The notes beneath the pieces were generated by a model. That model made no database searches. It had not been told where the DNA came from and was given only the letters and a program-made list of their open reading frames with translations. Shown piece after piece: positions 23,359 through 34,000 of a DNA stretch of 64,000 nucleotides. The stretch comes from Alkalibacterium sp046484155. Lineage in GTDB: Bacteria > Bacillota > Bacilli > Lactobacillales > Carnobacteriaceae_A. Made by a program: the position numbers and the translations under genes. Numbering within the stretch: the first letter of the stretch is position 1; each line of letters starts with the position of its first letter. Where the stretch lies: assembly GCF_046484155.1 (NCBI RefSeq), contig NZ_JAWOBT010000036.1:1-64000 (forward strand). The letters run 5' to 3'.

Positions 23359-24588
23359 TCAAGCTCGTTTTAAAGAGTGTTTCTGTGCCACAAAGAGCAA
23401 GGGGATGTTCACCGCATGAAAGACAAGCGCGATAGTGAAAGCCAGAATATAGGAACCTGTAAAGTCATAAGCGTAGCCAACTAAAGTCATAGATAAAGCG
23501 ACGCCTAAGCCGGCTGAAAACGAAAGGATAGGGTAGATCCTGACGTATAATTCTTTTCCAAAAAATTCTGTCGTTAAAAGCGGTAAGGCTACAGCAGGAA
23601 TAGTGAAGACGGTACCGAATAAAAAGGCACTGAAGATAAGGAGGTAGACATTTGACAGAGTCAGAAGCATGACAATGCTCACCACATTCGAAATGATCAT
23701 GATGATACTGGCATTGACTACGCCCAAATAATCGCTTAAGGATCCAAAAATAAGTTTAAATGTAATATTTCCGATCATGACGGCAGATAACATAACCCCG
23801 CCGACTTGTTCAGACAAAAAAATTGATTCTGCGAAACCGGGCAAGTGCTGTGAAATTCCTGCGATCGAAGCGTGTGAAAAAGCAATCAGAAAAATCAGCA
23901 TAAAGGCTATGTTCGTATAAGAAAAATTGAGCCAGTTTGGTTTTTTGATTAGACGTTCACTGGCGTCTTCTGAATCGTCATGGCCATAGGGGAGAAGGCC
24001 TTCATCTTTGGGATCAAGAGAATAACGATAAAGAATGGCGGGTAATGCCAATACAATCATGGCCAGCCCCATAGCGATGAAGCCGTTCTCCCAGCCGAAT
24101 GAACTGATCAGTGCAGTGAATATTGGAGAGAAAATAGCGCCCGCAATACCGCTGAAACCGAAAGAAAGACTCATGGCAAAACCTTTTTTCTTCTCAAACC
24201 AATTATTTACAATGATAGATAAGGGGACCATGGAATAAAGGCCGGCGCCTATGCCTCGAAGTGTACCGAGCAGGTAAAAGATCCACATCTGGGTCGTAAA
24301 CGCCATTGCGATGGTTGATAAAGAAGCGAGAGCCATACCGGTAGCGATGATCTTTTTCCACCCGAAGCGATAAACAAGTGGGGCGAAGAATAAAGCTGTA
24401 ACGGCTAGGGCAATGGATGATAAGGTGGCGTGCATGGCAAAGGTACCTCGGTAAACATCTAAATCTTGAGAAACAGGCGTATAAAAGACACCGATGACGT
24501 TCATCGTTAGTCCGATCGAACTGGCCGACATGCCGCAGCTTACAGCTAAAACCAGCCAGTGCTTCAAACTCTTTGAGGGGGTATTCAT
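23359..24588 (-). CDS. MFS transporter
   Basis: A 409-residue major facilitator superfamily protein with twelve predicted membrane segments in two six-helix halves, separated by a polar loop (about residues 195-220, with DPKDEGLLPYGHDDSE). RFGWKKI in the loop after helix 2 resembles the family A-motif. The pattern (GVFYTPVSQDLDVYRG, LRGIGAGLYSMVPLSIIVNNWF) is like the monocarboxylate/oxalate-formate branch, but the substrate cannot be named. It is a single gene on the minus strand, pointing towards the 51-bp repeats. An inverted repeat GAGCTTGA/TCAAGCTC overlaps its stop and may take part in 3' end formation. Confidence 0.85.
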   Translation of the reverse strand: MNTPSKSLKHWLVLAVSCGMSASSIGLTMNVIGVFYTPVSQDLDVYRGTFAMHATLSSIALAVTALFFAPLVYRFGWKKIIATGMALASLSTIAMAFTTQMWIFYLLGTLRGIGAGLYSMVPLSIIVNNWFEKKKGFAMSLSFGFSGIAGAIFSPIFTALISSFGWENGFIAMGLAMIVLALPAILYRYSLDPKDEGLLPYGHDDSEDASERLIKKPNWLNFSYTNIAFMLIFLIAFSHASIAGISQHLPGFAESIFLSEQVGGVMLSAVMIGNITFKLIFGSLSDYLGVVNASIIMIISNVVSIVMLLTLSNVYLLIFSAFLFGTVFTIPAVALPLLTTEFFGKELYVRIYPILSFSAGLGVALSMTLVGYAYDFTGSYILAFTIALVFHAVNIPLLFVAQKHSLKRA

Positions 24589-24695
24589 TTTAAGTAGACC
24601 TCTTCCTAGTGATGTATTATATCTAGTATACTAATACGTTCTCTTGAAAGTAAACCCCATTCAAGAAAACAATGCAGGGGGAAATGAAATTAGTC

Positions 24696-24724
24696 TTGCA
24701 TTAACGTGAGACACTTGGTAAACT
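24696..24724 (+). promoter_or_regulatory. Promoter of the uracil permease unit
   Basis: TTGCAT (24696-24701) and TAAACT (24719-24724), spacer 17 bp, with the pyrimidine leader downstream. Confidence 0.7.
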
Positions 24725-24749
24725 AAGTGAAAGCAAAATTCCTTTAATT

Positions 24750-24913
24750 TTATCCAGAGAGATAAAAAAGGATGGAAAAAATTCATAAGCTAACAGGCTT
24801 GGGAGTATGCTGCACGTGTAAATAACGTGAAGACAGTTATTCTTAATGCAGGATTAGCATCCATCTTACCTAGAGGTCCTTTTGCACAATGAAAAGGGCA
24901 TTTTTTTATGCCC
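24750..24913 (+). promoter_or_regulatory. PyrR-type attenuator leader
   Basis: ATCCAGAGAG (24752-24761) with a following GGAT matches the PyrR-binding loop (UCCAGAGAG core closed by ATCC/GGAT). A terminator follows: TCCTTTT...GAAAAGGGC with a seven-T run, and GGGCAT/ATGCCC at 24896-24913. In this mechanism PyrR with bound UMP favours termination. The gap between the MFS gene and the permease (24589-24940) holds only this unit and its promoter. Confidence 0.65.
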
Positions 24914-24940
24914 AAAAATAAGGAAGAGGGATGATGAATT

Positions 24941-26227
24941 ATGGCAGTTATACAACGACCGTTAATATTAGACGTGGAGGATAAACCGAAGCTGTTTACG
25001 GGATTGTTTTTAAGTTTACAGCACGTGTTCGCAATGTTCGGGGCAACGATACTCGTCCCTGTACTGCTTAACATGCCCGTCTCCGTTGCACTTTTAGCAA
25101 GTGGGGTCGGTACGATCATTTATCAGATAGCAACAAGAGCGAAAGTCCCGGTCTATCTCGGGTCGTCATTTGCCTATATCGCCGCGATGCAGATAGCGAT
25201 CGAACAAATGGGCGGGGACATCAGCGCCGCGCAGACGGGCGTCATCATGGTCGGGCTGCTTTATATCATTATCGCGGGGATCATACGATTCACTGGAACG
25301 GCTTGGGTGGATACCATTTTGCCTCCGATCGTCATTGGACCAATGATCATGGTGATCGGGTTGGGCTTGGCCAGTAATGCTGTACAAAGTGCCGGCTTCG
25401 TTATGAATTCCGACTGGCGAACGATTCTAGTTGCCGTTTCGACCTTTTTAATTACAGCGTTCGTTAATACCTCAGCCAAAGGATTTATGAAAATCATTCC
25501 TTTCTTAACAGGCATAGTCGGAGGGTACATCCTGTCGATGCTTCTGGGGATCGTCGATTTCACCGTGGTAGCACAAGCACAGTGGTTCGCTTTGCCGGAA
25601 TTGTATCTCCCGTTTGAAACGGACACCTTTAACAATTATTCGTTTTACTTCGGACCAGAAGCCTGGGCGATCCTGCCGATCGTGTTAGTCACTGTGGCTG
25701 AACATGTTGGCGATCACACGGTTTTAGGGAAAATTTGTGACAGAGAATTTTTAAAAGAACCCGGTCTGAAACGCACCTTGATCGGTGATGGCGCAGCAAC
25801 TGCCGTATCAGCCTTTTTCGGAGGACCTGCCAATACAACCTACGGAGAAAATACAGGCGTCATAGGTATGACACGCGTAGCCTCCGTTTCAGTCATAAGA
25901 AATGCTGCCTTCATTGCCATCACCTTAAGTTTTATGGGTAAGTTCACGGCACTCATATCAACCATCCCAGGGGCAGTGCTTGGCGGGATGTCTATCCTGT
26001 TATACGGGGTCATCGCGAGTAATGGACTAAAAGTCATGATCGAAGATAAAGTAGACTTCAATCAGTCCAGAAACCTGGTTATTGCCAGTTCAATGCTGGT
26101 AATCGGCTTGGGCGGCGCGGTGTTTGACATCGCAGGTTTTATAACCTTGTCAGGAACGGCTCTCAGTGCCATCGTAGGTATCGTCCTGAATCAGTTGTTG
26201 CCGAAACAAGAAACGGAAGAAGATTAA
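24941..26227 (+). CDS. pyrP: Uracil permease (NCS2 family, PyrP/UraA-like)
   Basis: A 428-residue nucleobase:cation symporter of the NCS2 family with 12-14 membrane segments. Family motifs are QHVFAMFGATILVPVLL (about residues 27-43), VAEHVGDH (glutamate of the substrate site), GPANTTYGENTGVIGMTRV and GGMSILLYG. The PyrR-type leader argues for uracil rather than xanthine as substrate. It is a single gene, with GGAAGAGGG before the ATG, inserted between the rplL and rpoB neighbourhoods. Confidence 0.92.
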   Translation: MAVIQRPLILDVEDKPKLFTGLFLSLQHVFAMFGATILVPVLLNMPVSVALLASGVGTIIYQIATRAKVPVYLGSSFAYIAAMQIAIEQMGGDISAAQTGVIMVGLLYIIIAGIIRFTGTAWVDTILPPIVIGPMIMVIGLGLASNAVQSAGFVMNSDWRTILVAVSTFLITAFVNTSAKGFMKIIPFLTGIVGGYILSMLLGIVDFTVVAQAQWFALPELYLPFETDTFNNYSFYFGPEAWAILPIVLVTVAEHVGDHTVLGKICDREFLKEPGLKRTLIGDGAATAVSAFFGGPANTTYGENTGVIGMTRVASVSVIRNAAFIAITLSFMGKFTALISTIPGAVLGGMSILLYGVIASNGLKVMIEDKVDFNQSRNLVIASSMLVIGLGGAVFDIAGFITLSGTALSAIVGIVLNQLLPKQETEED

Positions 26228-26263
26228 GTCCAAAGCATATAGAAGAAATGAAACGAGTATCCG

Positions 26264-26292
26264 TTGTGATAAAGCTTTTAGCATAGTATACT
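26264..26292 (+). promoter_or_regulatory. Promoter of the RsmC-like methyltransferase gene
   Basis: TTGTGA (26264-26269) and TATACT (26287-26292), spacer 17 bp, 38 bp before the ATG. Confidence 0.65.
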
Positions 26293-26329
26293 GGAAGAGA
26301 AAAGTTCTAACGGAAAGAGGCTCTATACA

Positions 26330-26932
26330 ATGACGGATCATTATTTCACATCTCGGCCGAATGCAAAAGAGAATGAAAAGAATTTTGAAGTGAATTTAAA
26401 AGGCAATAAATTGAAGTTATATACAGATTCAGGCGTTTTCTCCAAAGATCGCGTCGATTTTGGGTCACAAGTGTTGATCGAGACCATCGACCCAGCTGTT
26501 TTTCCAAATGAAAAAGTACTGGACATGGGGTGTGGGTATGGACCGATAGGCTTGTCGCTGGCTAAAGCCTATCCGGGATTGACCGTTCAGATGGTGGATG
26601 TCAATGAACGAGCAATCAGTCTGGCCAAAAAGAGTGCTGCAGAAAACGGGATCGAAAATGTTGAGATTTACCTTTCTTCCATATATGAACAGGTTAAAGA
26701 GCAGACATTTGGTGCCGTGATTTCTAACCCGCCGATAAGAGCAGGCAAAAAAGTCGTGCATCAAATCATCTCGGATGCCTATCACCACTTGGCTGAACGA
26801 GGTGTCCTTATCATTGTGATTCAAAAAAAACAGGGTGCGCCTAGCGCTGAACAGAAAATGCATGATGTGTTTGGCAACGTGGAACGCATCGGTCTGGATA
26901 AAGGCTACTGGGTCTTACAATCATTTAAATAA
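26330..26932 (+). CDS. Class I SAM-dependent methyltransferase (RsmC/YbxB-like)
   Basis: A 200-residue Rossmann-fold methyltransferase. DMGCGYGPIG (about residues 65-74) binds S-adenosylmethionine, VDVNERAI carries the acidic ribose contact, and ISNPPIRAG is the NPPY-type motif found in enzymes that methylate exocyclic amino groups such as 16S rRNA guanine (RsmC). The N-terminal DHYFTSRPNAKENEK is typical of YbxB, which lies next to rpoB in Bacillus. The same position here supports orthology. A strong terminator follows. Confidence 0.9.
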   Translation: MTDHYFTSRPNAKENEKNFEVNLKGNKLKLYTDSGVFSKDRVDFGSQVLIETIDPAVFPNEKVLDMGCGYGPIGLSLAKAYPGLTVQMVDVNERAISLAKKSAAENGIENVEIYLSSIYEQVKEQTFGAVISNPPIRAGKKVVHQIISDAYHHLAERGVLIIVIQKKQGAPSAEQKMHDVFGNVERIGLDKGYWVLQSFK

Positions 26933-26945
26933 GAATTCTGACGGA

Positions 26946-26989
26946 AAGAATAACCTTTGGCTCTGACAAGCAAAGGTTATTCTTTTTTT
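26946..26989 (+). terminator. Intrinsic terminator before rpoB
   Basis: Perfect 14-bp stem AAGAATAACCTTTG / CAAAGGTTATTCTT followed by TTTTT. It insulates rpoB from the methyltransferase gene. Confidence 0.95.
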
Positions 26990-27320
26990 GCAGCCGTATT
27001 AACAGCGAATTCGACCTTGACTTACCAACCTCTTTACTATAGACTTAGTAGACGCTAAACAAAGTATGAAAATGAAACACGTGCGAAATATTGTCCGTAC
27101 GCGATTTTTGAAGCTAAACAAAAGAATGTGTGATGATTGCGACTGTATCTTTCACTAATCTTTTGTATTTTTTTTGGTCTAAAATAGGGTGGAACCCTAA
27201 TTTTTAAACGGATGGTAATATTTGTAACGCAATTGTAATGTTCATTTTACTGGAAATGTTCCGTTTCAGAACCAATGGCTTTTGAATATGACGACTAGTG
27301 ATTAATAACGAGGGGTGAAG
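26990..27320 (+). promoter_or_regulatory. Upstream region of rpoB (no gene)
   Basis: A 330-bp AT-rich stretch. A possible promoter is TTGACT (27017-27022) with TATAGA (27038-27043), spacer only 15 bp. GCTAAACAAA occurs twice (27054 and 27113), each after GA. It leaves a leader of about 270 nt before rpoB. No open reading frame with a ribosome-binding site was found. Confidence 0.4.
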
Positions 27321-30300
27321 ATGTTGGCAGGCCAAGATGTGAAATACGGCAAGCACCGTACACGTAGAAGTTATTCACGAATAAGTGAAGTATTAGAACT
27401 TCCAAACTTAATTGAAATTCAAACTAATTCATATAATTGGTTCCTAGAAGAAGGACTTAAGGATATGTTTAAAGATATCTCTCCTGTTGAAGACTTTTCT
27501 GGGAATCTAGCGTTAGATTTTACGGACTATAAATTCCAGGAACCAAAATATACTACAGACGAAGCAAGACAGCACGATGCAAATTATTCGGCACCTTTAT
27601 ATGTAAAGTTACGTTTAATGGTCAAAGATACAGGAGAAGTAAAAGAGCAGGAAGTGTTCTTTGGCGACTTCCCACTGATGACTGAAGAAGGAACGTTTAT
27701 TATCAACGGTTCTGAACGTGTTATCGTTTCGCAACTTGTTCGTTCACCGGGTGTGTACTATCATCCGAAACTTGAAAAGAACGGTATGGAAGGGTTCGGT
27801 TCGACCGTCATACCTAACCGAGGCGCTTGGTTAGAATATGAAACAGATTCTAAAGGACTATCCAATGTACGGATTGACCGTACGCGTAAGATCCCGCTAA
27901 GTGTACTTGTTCGTGCACTAGGTTTCGGATCAGATGATGAGATCCTGGATATCTTTGGCGAAAACGAAAGCTTATCCGCGACTCTGGAAAAAGATATTCA
28001 TAAAAACATGTCAGACTCTCGCGTAGAAGAGGCATTGAAAGATCTGTATGAGCGTCTGCGTCCGGGAGAACCCAAAACAGCGGACTCTTCACGCAGCTTA
28101 CTAACCACACGTTTCTTTGATCCTAAGCGTTATGACTTGGCACGTGTCGGTCGTTATAAAATGAATAAAAAAATGGACTTGAAAATCCGTTTGATGGGAC
28201 TTACTTTAGCAGAAGCTGTTGTAGATAGTGAAACAGGCGAATTACTGGCTAAAGAAGGAACCGTCATTACACGTGAACTCATGAATGACTTAGGTCCGCG
28301 TATCGATAACGGATTGAATCATGTCACACTCCATCCTTCAGCTGACGGTGTTGTGCCAGAACCGATCGAACTTCAAATGTTCAAGGTCTATTCTCCTAGT
28401 GATAATGTCCGTGTCGTTCACATCATTGGAAATGCTTATCCGGATAAAGAAACCAAATATATTATTCCGGCCGATATGATTGCGTCAATGAACTACTTCT
28501 TCAATCTACAAGAAGGTATTGGCGGAACAGATGACATTGACCACTTAGGAAACAGACGTATCCGTTCAGTTGGAGAGTTATTACAAAACCAGTTCCGTAT
28601 TGGTCTATCTCGTATGGAACGTGTTGTACGCGAGCGTATGTCTATACAAGACACGTCAACGACGACACCGCAACAATTAGTAAACATCCGTCCGGTCGTT
28701 GCGTCGATCAAAGAATTCTTTGGTTCGTCTCAACTGTCTCAGTTTATGGATCAAACGAACCCACTAGGTGAGTTGACCCACAAACGACGTCTATCTGCTT
28801 TGGGACCCGGCGGATTAACACGTGACCGTGCGGGTTATGAAGTACGAGACGTCCATTATTCCCACTATGGCCGTATGTGTCCGATCGAAACGCCTGAGGG
28901 ACCAAACATCGGGTTGATCAACAGTCTTTCAACCTATGCAAAAATAAATGAATTTGGCTTCATCGAAACACCTTACCGTAGAGTAGATAAGAAGACGGGT
29001 CGAGTGACTGACCAAATCGATTATTTAACTGCAGATGTAGAGGACCTATATGTGGTAGCCCAAGCGAATGCACCTTTAAATGAAGACGGGTCATTTGTTA
29101 ATGATTTAGTATTAGCGCGTACAAAAGATAACAATGAAGAGATAGAAATAGCTAAAGTAGACTACATGGATGTCTCACCTAAACAGGTTGTTTCTGTAGC
29201 GACGGCAAGTATTCCGTTCTTGGAAAACGATGACTCCAACCGTGCTTTAATGGGTGCAAACATGCAGCGTCAAGCGGTTCCTTTGATTCAACCAGAAGGA
29301 CCACTCGTAGGAACAGGGATCGAATACACGGCGGCACGAGATTCGGGTGCGGCAGTGATTGCTAAAAATTCAGGTAACGTAGAGTACGTGGATGCAAGAG
29401 AGATCCGTGTCAGACGTGAAGATGGTGCTTTAGATAAATATCAATTAGCTAAATTTAAACGATCAAATGCAGGAACTTCGTACAATCAACGTGCTATAGC
29501 ACGCCATGGCGATGTTGTTGATAAAGGGGATATCTTAGCAGATGGGCCTTCTATGGAAAATGGCGAAATGGCTATTGGACGTAACCCGCTGATCGCCTTT
29601 ACAACATTCGATGGGTACAACTTTGAAGATGCGATAATCATGAGTGAACGTTTAGTCAAAGATGATGTATATACTTCGATCCATATAGAAGAACATGAAT
29701 CAGAAGCGAGAGATACAAAATTAGGACCCGAGGAAATTACTCGTGAACTACCTAATGTGGGTGACGATGCGCTTAAGAACTTAGATGATCGCGGCATCAT
29801 CCGTATCGGTGCAGAAGTACACGACGGTGACATCCTGGTCGGTAAAGTAACACCTAAAGGAGTATCAGAACTTTCTGCAGAAGAAAAATTACTGCATGCT
29901 ATTTTCGGTGAAAAAGCACGTGAAGTAAGAGATACGTCTCTTCGTGTTTCACACGGTAGTGGCGGTATTGTTCATGACGTTAAGATCTTTACACGTGAAT
30001 CCGGGGACGAATTATCTCCTGGTGTGAACTATCTCGTGCGTGTATTCATCGTTCAAAAACGTAAAATCAACGTTGGAGACAAGCTTGCTGGACGTCATGG
30101 TAATAAAGGTGTTGTATCTTTGATTTTACCAGAGGAAGATATGCCGTTTATGCCAGATGGCACACCGGTCGACATCATGTTGAACCCGCTTGGCGTGCCT
30201 TCACGTATGAATATCGGACAAGTTCTTGAACTTCATATGGGCATGGCTGCACGTAAATTAGGTATTCATATTGCCTCGCCAGTATTTGATGGTGCATCAG

Positions 30301-30920
30301 AGGAAGATGTCTGGGAAACCATTAAAGAAGCAGGCATGGATGATGACGCTAAAACAGTGCTGATCGATGGCCGTACAGGCGAACCGTTTGATAACAGAAT
30401 ATCTGTCGGAGTCATGTACTATATCAAGTTGGCACACATGGTCGACGATAAACTGCATGCACGTTCTACTGGACCATATTCACTTGTTACGCAACAACCA
30501 CTTGGTGGTAAAGCGCAATTTGGTGGACAACGTTTTGGTGAGATGGAAGTTTGGGCTCTTGAAGCATATGGAGCAGCTTATACCTTGCAAGAAATCCTGA
30601 CATATAAATCAGATGACGTTGTTGGTCGTGTGAAAACATACGAAGCCATCGTCAAAGGGGAAACTATTCCTAAACCAGGTGTTCCAGAATCTTTCCGTGT
30701 GCTTGTCAAAGAGCTTCAATCATTGGGACTGGACCTGAAAGTCTTAGACATAAATAAAGAGGCAATCAATTTAGAAGATTCTGATGAAGATGATGATTTT
30801 GGAAACATTGACTCTTTAGAAAAAATGAAAAAAGAACAAGATGAAAAACGTGCAGAAGAAGCTAAGAAAAAAGCTGAAGAAGAAAACGCACGTGCCGAAC
30901 TAGAACAAGAACAAGAGTGA
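27321..30920 (+). CDS. rpoB: DNA-directed RNA polymerase subunit beta
   Basis: The catalytic beta subunit, about 1199 residues. The N-terminus reads GKHRTRRSYSRISEVLELPN, as in other Firmicutes. The rifampicin-site region FGSSQLSQFMDQTNPLGELT and HKRRLSALGPGG are intact with no obvious resistance substitution. EGPNIGLI, GDKLAGRHGNKGVVS and GGKAQFGGQRFGEMEVWAL follow. The C-terminus ends in about 45 very acidic, lysine- and glutamate-rich residues, likely a disordered or coiled tail. Possible starts are GTG 27315, ATG 27321 and TTG 27324; ATG is chosen five bases behind AGGGG, though TTG matches the Bacillus start. Confidence 0.98.
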   Translation: MLAGQDVKYGKHRTRRSYSRISEVLELPNLIEIQTNSYNWFLEEGLKDMFKDISPVEDFSGNLALDFTDYKFQEPKYTTDEARQHDANYSAPLYVKLRLMVKDTGEVKEQEVFFGDFPLMTEEGTFIINGSERVIVSQLVRSPGVYYHPKLEKNGMEGFGSTVIPNRGAWLEYETDSKGLSNVRIDRTRKIPLSVLVRALGFGSDDEILDIFGENESLSATLEKDIHKNMSDSRVEEALKDLYERLRPGEPKTADSSRSLLTTRFFDPKRYDLARVGRYKMNKKMDLKIRLMGLTLAEAVVDSETGELLAKEGTVITRELMNDLGPRIDNGLNHVTLHPSADGVVPEPIELQMFKVYSPSDNVRVVHIIGNAYPDKETKYIIPADMIASMNYFFNLQEGIGGTDDIDHLGNRRIRSVGELLQNQFRIGLSRMERVVRERMSIQDTSTTTPQQLVNIRPVVASIKEFFGSSQLSQFMDQTNPLGELTHKRRLSALGPGGLTRDRAGYEVRDVHYSHYGRMCPIETPEGPNIGLINSLSTYAKINEFGFIETPYRRVDKKTGRVTDQIDYLTADVEDLYVVAQANAPLNEDGSFVNDLVLARTKDNNEEIEIAKVDYMDVSPKQVVSVATASIPFLENDDSNRALMGANMQRQAVPLIQPEGPLVGTGIEYTAARDSGAAVIAKNSGNVEYVDAREIRVRREDGALDKYQLAKFKRSNAGTSYNQRAIARHGDVVDKGDILADGPSMENGEMAIGRNPLIAFTTFDGYNFEDAIIMSERLVKDDVYTSIHIEEHESEARDTKLGPEEITRELPNVGDDALKNLDDRGIIRIGAEVHDGDILVGKVTPKGVSELSAEEKLLHAIFGEKAREVRDTSLRVSHGSGGIVHDVKIFTRESGDELSPGVNYLVRVFIVQKRKINVGDKLAGRHGNKGVVSLILPEEDMPFMPDGTPVDIMLNPLGVPSRMNIGQVLELHMGMAARKLGIHIASPVFDGASEEDVWETIKEAGMDDDAKTVLIDGRTGEPFDNRISVGVMYYIKLAHMVDDKLHARSTGPYSLVTQQPLGGKAQFGGQRFGEMEVWALEAYGAAYTLQEILTYKSDDVVGRVKTYEAIVKGETIPKPGVPESFRVLVKELQSLGLDLKVLDINKEAINLEDSDEDDDFGNIDSLEKMKKEQDEKRAEEAKKKAEEENARAELEQEQE

Positions 30921-30937
30921 AAATAAGGTAGCGTAAA

Positions 30938-31020
30938 CGAGAGCGCGGTTGAATGATCGGCTCTCGATGAGTTACATGAAAATCAGTAATAGAAACGTGA
31001 AGCAATAGGGCAGCTTCATA
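30938..31020 (+). other. Two hairpins in the rpoB-rpoC gap
   Basis: CGAGAGC (30938-30944) pairs with GCTCTCG (30960-30966), and TGAAGC with GCTTCA near 31000-31020. Neither is followed by a T-run, so rpoC is probably still read from the rpoB transcript. RNA processing is a possible role. Confidence 0.5.
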
Positions 31021-31044
31021 ATCTACAAAAGGGAGGTAGCCCCT

Positions 31045-34000
31045 TTGATCGATGTAAATAAATTTGAAAGTATCCAGATTGGATTGGCTTCACCAGACAA
31101 GATCCGTAGTTGGTCTTATGGAGAAGTTAAAAAACCAGAAACAATTAATTATCGAACATTGAAACCAGAAAGAGATGGCTTATTCTGTGAAAGAATATTT
31201 GGACCATCAAAAGATTACGAATGTGCCTGCGGTAAGTACAAACGTGTTCATTATAAAGGCATCGTTTGTGACCGTTGTGGGGTCGAAGTAACAAAGTCTA
31301 AAGTCCGAAGAGAACGTATGGGACATTTGGAATTAGCGGCACCCGTCACGCATATCTGGTACTTTAAAGGGATCCCAAGTCGTATGGGTCTGATTTTAGA
31401 CATGTCACCACGCGCGCTGGAAGAAATCATTTATTTTGCTTCATATGTTGTCATCGATCCAGGTGATACACCACTCGAGAGAAAACAATTAATGACAGAA
31501 AGAGAATACCGTGAGCGTCGTGCACAATATGGGAAATCTTTCCAGGCAGATATTGGTGCCGAAGCCATTAAATCATTATTAAATAATGTAGATCTAATAG
31601 AAGAAGCCAAAGAGTTGAAAGAATTGCTTCAAACAGCTTCCGGTCAAAAACGCACACGTGCGATTCGTCGTTTAGATATCCTGGAAGCATTTAGAAATTC
31701 AGGGAACGATCCGTCATGGATGGTCATGGACGTTGTACCAATCATCCCGCCTGAAATCAGACCAATGGTTCAACTTGAAGGTGGACGTTTTGCGACAAGT
31801 GACTTGAACGATCTTTATCGTCGAGTCATCAACCGTAACAACCGTTTGAAACGTTTATTAGATTTAAGTGCACCTCATATTATTGTTCAAAACGAAAAAC
31901 GTATGCTGCAGGAAGCTGTCGATGCATTAGTTGATAATGGTCGTCGTGGGCGTGCAGTAACTGGACCAGGTAACCGTCCGCTTAAATCGTTGTCTCATAT
32001 GTTGAAAGGGAAACAAGGACGTTTCCGTCAAAACTTACTGGGTAAACGTGTAGACTATTCCGGCCGATCCGTTATCGTTGTTGGACCAACCTTGAAAATG
32101 TATCAGTGTGGCCTGCCGAAAGAAATGGCCATCGAATTATTCAAGCCTTTCGTTATGCGTGAGTTAGTTGTAAGAGAGATCGCAAATAACATTAAAAATG
32201 CCAAGCGCAAAGTAGAGCGTATGGACGATGATGTCTGGGCAGTTTTACAGGATGTTATTCGTGAACACCCCGTTCTTCTGAACCGCGCACCTACCTTGCA
32301 CCGATTAGGCATTCAAGCTTTTGAACCTATTCTTGTAGAAGGTAAAGCGATCCGTCTGCACCCGTTAGTCTGTGAAGCCTATAACGCCGATTTCGATGGC
32401 GACCAAATGGCTGTTCACGTTCCTTTAAGTGATGAAGCGCAGGCAGAAGCGCGTATTCTGATGCTTGGTGCTCAGAACATCTTGAACCCTAAAGACGGCA
32501 AGCCCGTTGTAACACCTTCACAGGACATGGTTTTAGGAAACTATTACCTGACTATGGAAGTGGACGGGAAAATCGGAGAAGGAATGGTATTGTCAAGTGT
32601 TGCTGAAGCTGTTCAAGCTTATCAAACCGGCTATGTTCACTTGCATACACGTGTGGCGGTACATGCGTCATCATTACCTGACAAACCATTTACCGATGAA
32701 CAAAAAGAGCAATTCTTGATTACAACAGTCGGGAAATTGATTTTCAACGAAATCATGCCCAAGGAATTCGCTTATTTAAATGAACCAACGATGGAAAACC
32801 TTGAGGTAAAAACACCTGATAAATATTTTGTCCCTTATGGTACAGATATCAGAAAACATATCAGCGAAATGCCTCTTGTCGAACCGTTTAAAAAGAAAAA
32901 TTTAAGTAATATCATTGCTGAAGTATTTAAAAAGTTCCAAGTAACTGAAACGTCTAAAATGCTTGATAAGATGAAAAATTTAGGCTATAAATATTCGACG
33001 AAATCTGGTATCACAGTCGGTATCTCTGATATTTCTCACCTGGAAGAAAAGGAAGAAATCTTAGAGAAGGCGCATAAGCAAGTAGAACGCATCAATGCGT
33101 CACATCGCCGTGGTTTGATTACGGAAGAAGAACGTTACACTTCGATCATTGAAGTATGGACGAAAACAAAAGATACGATTCAAGCACACTTGATGACCAC
33201 TTTGGATAATCACAACAATATCTTCATGATGAGTGATTCCGGAGCGCGTGGTAATATCTCTAACTTTACACAGTTAGCAGGCATGCGTGGATTGATGGCT
33301 GCTCCAAGTGGACGAATCATGGAACTGCCGATCACATCGAACTTCCGAGAAGGCTTATCCGTTTTGGAAATGTTTATCTCGACTCACGGAGCTCGTAAAG
33401 GTATGACTGATACAGCGCTTAAAACGGCTGACTCAGGTTATCTTACCCGTCGTTTGGTTGACGTGGCACAAGACGTTATTATCCGTAACGAAGATTGTGG
33501 TACGAAACGTGGTTTAGTTGTTGAAGCGATTCGTGACGGCAATGAGATCATTGAACCACTAGAAGAACGTATCAGCGGAAGACATGCACGTAAAACAGTA
33601 CTACATCCTAAAACGGGTGAAGTTATGGTTTCTGAGAATGACTTGATCACTGAAGGATTGTCCAGAGCGATCGTTGAAGCAGGTATTGAACAAGTAACCA
33701 TTCGTTCAGCATTTACTTGTAACGCTAAACACGGTGTATGTAAAAAATGTTATGGACGTAACCTGGCAACGGGACGCACAGTAGAAGTTGGAGAAGCAGT
33801 CGGAACCATCGCTGCCCAGTCTATCGGCGAACCAGGCACACAGTTGACCATGCGTACGTTCCATACCGGGGGAGTTGCCGGTGATGATATCACTCAGGGT
33901 CTTCCTCGTGTTCAAGAGATATTTGAAGCAAGACATCCTAAAGGACAAGCCGTCATTACGGAAGTAACGGGCGAAATTATCTCAATCGATGAAAAACAGG

